This document shows positions 59,081 through 64,000 of a stretch of 64,000 nt of DNA, piece after piece (position 1 is the stretch's first letter; each line of letters opens with the position of its first letter). This DNA comes from Callorhinus ursinus. Lineage: Eukaryota > Chordata > Mammalia > Carnivora > Otariidae. The notes beneath the pieces were generated by a model. That model was not told the origin of the DNA, ran no database searches, and saw nothing but the letters and a program-made list of their open reading frames with translations. A program made the position numbers and the translations under genes. The stretch lies in NCBI RefSeq assembly GCF_003265705.1, contig NW_020312828.1:56411701-56475700 (forward strand). The letters run 5' to 3'.

Positions 59081-60234
59081 TGAACAAGTCAGTCTAGGTC
59101 TGTGCTCCATGGGGCTCATGCATTATTGATAAGAGGCAGGTAGGGAAAGAAGAAAGGAAATAATGAAGGAATGAAAGGAGGATTATCAGGTAGTTAGGAT
59201 TAAGTGCAATAGATTTGAGCAGTGGTATTAGAAATGGGGGAAAAAAAGGAAATTTAAGATATATTTAAGATAAAAGCCAATGAGACTCACTAACATAATC
59301 AATGAATATATGGAGAAAACTAGATGAAGACTGCATTTGGTTATTAGTTATGCATGTGTGTGTGTGTGTGTGTGTGTGTGTCTGTAGCACTAGTGCATGA
59401 AACTCCTGATTGATCAGTTGCAGCAGCCCTGGGAGAGATGAAGATTGGTATATACTTATAGGTGAAACACAAAATATAAAAAAGATTTGTAAAGAATGGA
59501 ATGAGTAGCTTCTAGGATAAAGTCATGAATTATAAGATTTTGCAGTCTTAGGCTTGTAAATGGCACTGAAAAACACTAAACATAATAAAGTAGAATGAGA
59601 ATTGATTATTGCTTTTGCCACAGTTCAAATCATTGGTAATATTTATAAGAATGGCTTCAGTTGGAAGATAGGAATGAAACTTGGCGTTAAAAAAATCTAT
59701 TTCATATTTAAAAAAAGAAGACATCTAGATTAAATAAATTTCTCAAGGATTCTTGCCATAAATGAAAGAGAAGTGGAATGGTATCTAAAGAGCAATGAGG
59801 AACTACAAGAGGGCTTTTTGATAGGGGATGTTGCAGCATGTTTGTTTGCTAATTGGGATAGTACAACTGAGTGAAGGTAAGGCATGAAAAATGATTAAAC
59901 AGTGTCCTTGAATAAGTAAGAAAGGATAAGACCCATCTCATACTGGCAGGTTTGGGCTTGGATATGAGTAAAGAGTCCACCCACAGTAGGAAAAAGGCAG
60001 AGTATGAGTAGAGAAACCAATAAAATGAAAGATTTTGCTGTAGGAAGATAATATAGTTTCCTTACCATTGCTTCTGGTTTCTCAGAGAAATAAGAAGTAA
60101 AGCCATAAAATAAGGGAAAAGGTGAGAAGTGTTGGGTATTCATGGAGAGAAGAGAAAGAATGAATTAGTTGGCAGAGTAGGGAGGGAATTCTCTACGGAA
60201 ATGTGTGGTAGGTTTTTGGTAACAGTGATTTCAT
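59081..60234. other. Unique DNA apart from the TG microsatellite
   Basis: Purine-rich, no gene recognised. The frame at 59895-60143 minus has no domain. Confidence 0.45.
59355..59380. repeat. (TG)13 microsatellite
   Basis: 26 bp of perfect TG repeat, preceded by CA. Confidence 0.97.
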
Positions 60235-60530
60235 TGCTACTACAGATAGGAAGGCTTCTTTGAGAAGGAGGCATTTAAACAAAGCACTAAACAAAAAGGA
60301 GTCAGCCATGAAAATATCAGGAGAAAGATTATTCCAGGAAGAAGGAATAGCAAACACAACATTTTAAGGCAAGAACAAGCTTTGGTTTAAGGCTCTGAAA
60401 TAAAGCCAGGGCTGTTCAGACATGGGTGGGAGGGAGAGGGTGCTATAAGATGTAGTAGGAGAGTTAGGCAAAAGCCAAAAACTGAGAAGCTCTATAAACA
60501 ATATAAAGAGACTAGATTCATTATACACAT
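60235..60530 (-). mobile_element. L2 fragment, minus orientation
   Basis: GAGAAGGAGGCATTTAAACA, GGAGTCAGCCATGAAAATAT, AGATTATTCCAGGAAGAAGG, AATAGCAAACACAACATTTT and AGGCAAGAACAAGCTTTGG are the reverse complement of the L2 3' region (TGCCTGGAATGCTCTTCCC type). Confidence 0.65.
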
Positions 60531-62762
60531 AGTTACCCTTTAAAGAAATGATTTGTTTTGTTTTGTCCTTGTTTTATTTGTTACCTAATGAGAACAACAG
60601 GAGAACAACAGGAGGTAAGTACCATGAGATCCCAAATGATGTGCTTGACAAACAAGAATGTTGCTAAGGGCGGGGATCAAAACCTATTTTGTAACTCTCA
60701 CCTTATCACCAACCTCTAGAACATGTCAAAGCTGTGGAAGAATTCATTGAGAGACTGACCAGTGACTGATAGTTTACCAGAGTGTCTGTTTCCCTGCATT
60801 CATTCACCTACATCTCCTACCATGTCTTTTGGCTTCAACATGGTAGGAGAGGTTGGGATAGGACGTCACCAAAGAGGTATGCCTATCAGGGTGATGTGAT
60901 GAATCCACATGGGATAGTGTGAAGAGAGAAGAGCTGAGAGGTGAAAACATGTAAGTGGCCAAAAGTTGGGATATGGTCCATATCAGAAAAAGACATAGTG
61001 GGAGGTCTCAATAGAGTGATGGACTCCAAAACAAAACAAATCAAAACAAAGAAACAAAAACCAAACACACAAAGATGGCTTTAGGCGTCTGTTCCACAGG
61101 AGGATACAACAGCAGATATAATAGCATGGGTCACATAAGACTGCCATTTCTTCTATACCAGATTCTAGAGGAGCCAAGAAAAAAAATTATTGAGTCAGGG
61201 AGTCAACAGAGGGAAAGAGAAGAAATAAAGCATGTTTCTCCTTTCTGCTATAGTCTTAAAATTCTGGATCAGGCCTGAGCTACAGAGGGAAATGTTTTAA
61301 ATTGCATGATATTGAAGTATTTTGATATTTCACTGGTCTGGTGTTTCTAATACCAGAAAAAATGATTGCTAATCAATACATGAATGTAACAAGAAAAATC
61401 TATAGAATTAGCTCAAGAAAACATCCAGAAATGGAAAGGAAAATTTCAATGAATTTCTTTCATCTCTGATTTTGAGAAACTGACTCTCAAATGTATAAAC
61501 TCTCTCTGTCAATTCAGCTGGCAAAGTTGTAATAGGCATTATTCCCTTTTCTGAGCAACAATAGCAAATCCAATCTGACAATGTTCTTTTCACTTTTCTT
61601 GAGTGAACAGGAAACTGCTAATAAAAAGCTCTACAGGATTAATTTGGAAAACCATACCTACAATCACATACACTATTTCTCTTTTCAGTCCACAGAACAC
61701 CAGTTTTCTATAAAAGATAAGTTTTACCATTGAAGTAAGTGCTAAGAAAGACAATGGGAATTTATATCATGTTATCCTGTTTATAACACCCCCAAACAAG
61801 CTTGTGTTTTAAAATCTTAGATATTTCTAATACTTAATTTTGCTCATTTTTGGAATGGATTAAAATGAGCTTTTCCAATTCATGAAGAATTAAGTCCGCG
61901 AGAGCCATGGGTAATACCATTAAGAGGCTAGAGATGCAGAAACTTAAGTCTAACTGAAAGAAAGCCAGTAATCAAAGGGCTGGGTTGCAGTGTACATTTC
62001 CAGGAGTTCCATTTATATAAACTGGTATGTGGGCCATATGTCCTAGAGCAGTTAAGTAAAATTGAAGACTCAATGTTTTACCATTAGGGTAAGAGCTTAT
62101 AACAACGAATATTTTTGGTTGAACAGCCCCAGAAAATCTGAGTGTATTATTGGCTTGATTACAGTCACTCAAAAGATGACTTACGCCACAATAACCCATA
62201 ATTACATCTCATTTCCTCTAAGGAGGAAACTCCTTCTATTCCCCTAACCAGGTAGGTACTAATAAAACATGTCATACTTGATAAATGAGAGAAGTCTATT
62301 TTACTTGTCCTACTAGAAGGAACTTTAAATATCCAAGCTACTAACTTGGCGTATGCATGTATGCACAGTTTCAGGGGCAGATTTCAGCATTTCTATTTTA
62401 TAGCTCCATTGTAAAGAAGCCAAAATGAACATTATGAAAATAGGCATCCTCATGGGATATTCTACTTTAAAAGGTCATAGTTTGGCAGAGGAAATGAGTA
62501 TGTTTTTTTTCCTGGCATCTAAAAGATTTGGAACAAAAACAGAATTTAAAAACTAAGAAGTGGAAACAGATATCTCCTGATACAATAAATATTTGCCTGC
62601 TACTCATTAAAATGAGTGAATCAATCAGCTTCTATTTATCCTATGCACCAGGAAATTTTCATTCCCTCTATCTTTCCTCCTGGATGTCATTCATTGTTCA
62701 AAACTGGGAGAACATGCCGGTATCATGACTAATTGGCCTCATAATACCATATGTACCCTATA

Positions 62763-62765
<3 letters not shown>
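60531..62765. other. Unique DNA
   Basis: No gene or repeat recognised beyond an A/C-rich run near 61026-61066. Overlapping short frames on both strands at 60886-61278 are not supported. Confidence 0.5.

Positions 62766-62801
<36 letters not shown>
62766..62801. repeat. (TA)18 microsatellite
   Basis: 36 bp of perfect alternating TA. The flanking frame (YIYIYI run) is an artefact. Confidence 0.98.
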
Positions 62802-62802
<1 letters not shown>

Positions 62803-62856
62803 CCACTTTAATCTCCATATTTATTGAAAATCATGGTTTCTTGCTTCTATCCCTTA

Positions 62857-63119
62857 TTCTATTTTTTAAAATTTTATTATGTCGATCACCATATATTACA
62901 TCATTAGATTTTGATGTAGTATTCCATGATTTATTGCTTGTGTATAACACTCAGTGCTCCATTCAGTACGTGCCCTCTTTAATACCCATCACCAGGCTAA
63001 CCAATCCCCCCACCCCTCTCCCCTTAAACCCTCAGTTTGTTTCTCAGAGTCCATAGTCTCTCATGGTTTGTCTCCCCCTCTGATTTCCCCCCCCCTTCAT
63101 TTTACCCTTCTTACTATCT
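62857..63119 (-). mobile_element. Carnivoran L1 3' UTR end, subtype A
   Basis: TTTTTTAAAATTTTATTATG, CACCATATATTACATCATTA, GTATAACACTCAGTGCTCCA, CACCAGGCTAACCAATCC and AGTCCATAGTCTCTCATGGT match the same subtype as 25714-25990. Confidence 0.88.
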
Positions 63120-63335
63120 TCTTTTTTTTTAAAAAAACATATAATGTATTATTTGTTTCAGAGGTACAGGTCTGTGATTCAACAGTCTTACACAATTCAC
63201 AGTGCTCACCATGGCACACCCTCCCCAATGTCTATCACCCAGCCACCCCATCCCTCCCACCCCCACCACTCCAGCAACCCTGTTTGTTTCCTGAGATTAA
63301 GAATTCCTCATATCCATGAGATCATATGAAATGGG
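63120..63335 (-). mobile_element. Carnivoran L1 3' UTR end, subtype B
   Basis: A new T-run (CTTTTTTTTTTAAAAAAACA) starts a second L1 end: AGGTACAGGTCTGTGATTCA, ACAGTGCTCACCATGGCACA, CCAATGTCTATCACCCAGCC, CAGCAACCCTGTTTGTTTCC. It differs from subtype A in sequence but has the same orientation. Confidence 0.85.
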
Positions 63336-63533
63336 TCTCTTCTCATTACCCAAAGCTGGACTCAGACAGCTAAGAGTTTTTAAGTCATGGTGGGAACCAC
63401 AAATATAACAGTCATAGGTTCCAAGTTATCCTGTATTTAGTGGTTCTCACAGTTTCCCACTGACTTCTGTTATTAGTCATGGGATACTAAGAGGTTCCCA
63501 AGTCAATCTTCAGATTTCTAGACATAGCCTTTA
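63336..63533. other. Unique DNA
   Basis: Nothing recognised. Confidence 0.5.
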
Positions 63534-63985
63534 TATTAGTTTCCTATTGGGAAAAGTGTAACCAATTATCACAAACTTAATGACTTAAAACACACTTATT
63601 ATAGTTCTGGAGGTCAGAAGCCTAAAAATGGGTTCACAGGATTGCATTCCTTCTGTAAGCTCCAAGGGAGAATCTGTTTTTTAGCCTTTCAGCCTTCCAG
63701 AAACTATTACATTATTTGACTCATCTCCCTTTTCTTTTCTTTCAAATCCATCAGTGTAACACCCTCAAATCTCTCCCTTTTGCCCCCGTTTCAGTTTTCT
63801 GTCTTTGAAAGTCCTTGTGATTTCATCATTTGGCCCAATTAGATAATTCAGGATAATCTTACCATCTCAATATCCTTAATTTAATCAAATCTATAAAATT
63901 CCTTTTTCCATATAACATAACATTGCTCATGCATTCCAGGGAATGGGAAGATCTTCAGAGCACCATTATTGATCCTACTACAGTC
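63534..63985 (-). mobile_element. MaLR/MLT1-like LTR, minus orientation
   Basis: ATATTAGTTTCCTATTGGGA, ACAAACTTAATGACTTAAAA, AGTTCTGGAGGTCAGAAGCC, TTGCATTCCTTCTGTAAGCT, AGATAATTCAGGATAATCTT and CCATATAACATAACATTGCT are the familiar reverse order. It ends near CCTACTACA at 63981. Confidence 0.78.
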
Positions 63986-64000
63986 CTCCTTTTTTTCATT

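Noticed and set aside
62954..63319. 121-codon plus-strand frame as a gene
   Set aside because: It runs antisense through two L1 3' ends. The proline/serine-rich translation comes from the C-rich strand of the L1 UTR.

Overview
The window looks like nuclear, non-coding DNA from a carnivoran mammal. The evidence is at least 18 copies of the tRNA-derived CAN-SINE (SINEC type: a GGGGCGCCTGGGTGGCTCAGT-like head, a CT-rich body and an AATAAA/TTTAAAAA tail), plus several copies of the 3' UTR typical of carnivoran L1 elements. Base composition is AT-rich. I found no protein-coding exon, tRNA, rRNA, known small RNA, CRISPR array or operon-like arrangement. The open frames present are short, mostly lie inside repeats, and look like chance frames or repeat remnants. 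Which carnivoran family this is cannot be settled from the sequence alone.

Layout. 1-2.3 kb: an old L1 remnant cut by four SINEs, one of which is itself split by an L1 3' end. 3.2-4.1 kb: an old L1 3' end with a SINE inside. 5.6-7.0 kb: a SINE, a 5'-inverted (twin-primed) L1 and a solo ERVL-type LTR. 9.1-9.6 kb: a Tigger-like DNA transposon. 11.5-13 kb: MIR/L2 traces and a MaLR LTR. 17.3-22.7 kb: the largest element, an L1 with its 5' UTR, decayed ORF1 and decayed ORF2, lacking its 3' end and carrying a nested SINE; it abuts an L2 fragment. 25.7 kb: an L1 3' end. 30.3-32.3 kb: an old L1 broken by a younger L1 3' end (with a SINE and a probable transduced flank) and by a MaLR LTR. 40.5 kb: a four-copy minisatellite. 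41.3-41.6 kb: a small unexplained open frame. 48.4-49.3 kb: an MLT1-like LTR and a second Tigger-like element. 51.5-56 kb: L2, L1 and a three-layer L1/L1/SINE nest. 60.2 kb: an L2 fragment. 62.8-64 kb: two adjacent L1 3' ends and a MaLR LTR that reaches the window end.

How the parts relate. There is no gene network here. The sequence records successive retrotransposition. Many SINEs are bracketed by direct repeats of 10-17 bp, and several insertion sites resemble the TT/AAAA target of the L1 endonuclease, which fits mobilisation by L1 proteins in trans. Nesting gives relative ages: L1M, L2, MIR, MaLR and Tigger elements are oldest, carnivoran L1 3' ends are intermediate, and CAN-SINEs are generally youngest.

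I found no convincing previously undescribed biological system. The points most worth checking are the probable L1 3' transduction (31.1-31.3 kb), the twin-primed L1 (5.8-6.4 kb), the nested insertions with readable target-site duplications, the 36-bp minisatellite and the unidentified 82-codon open frame at 41.3 kb. Family names come from recall of consensus sequences, not from a search, and edges without a target-site duplication are approximate.
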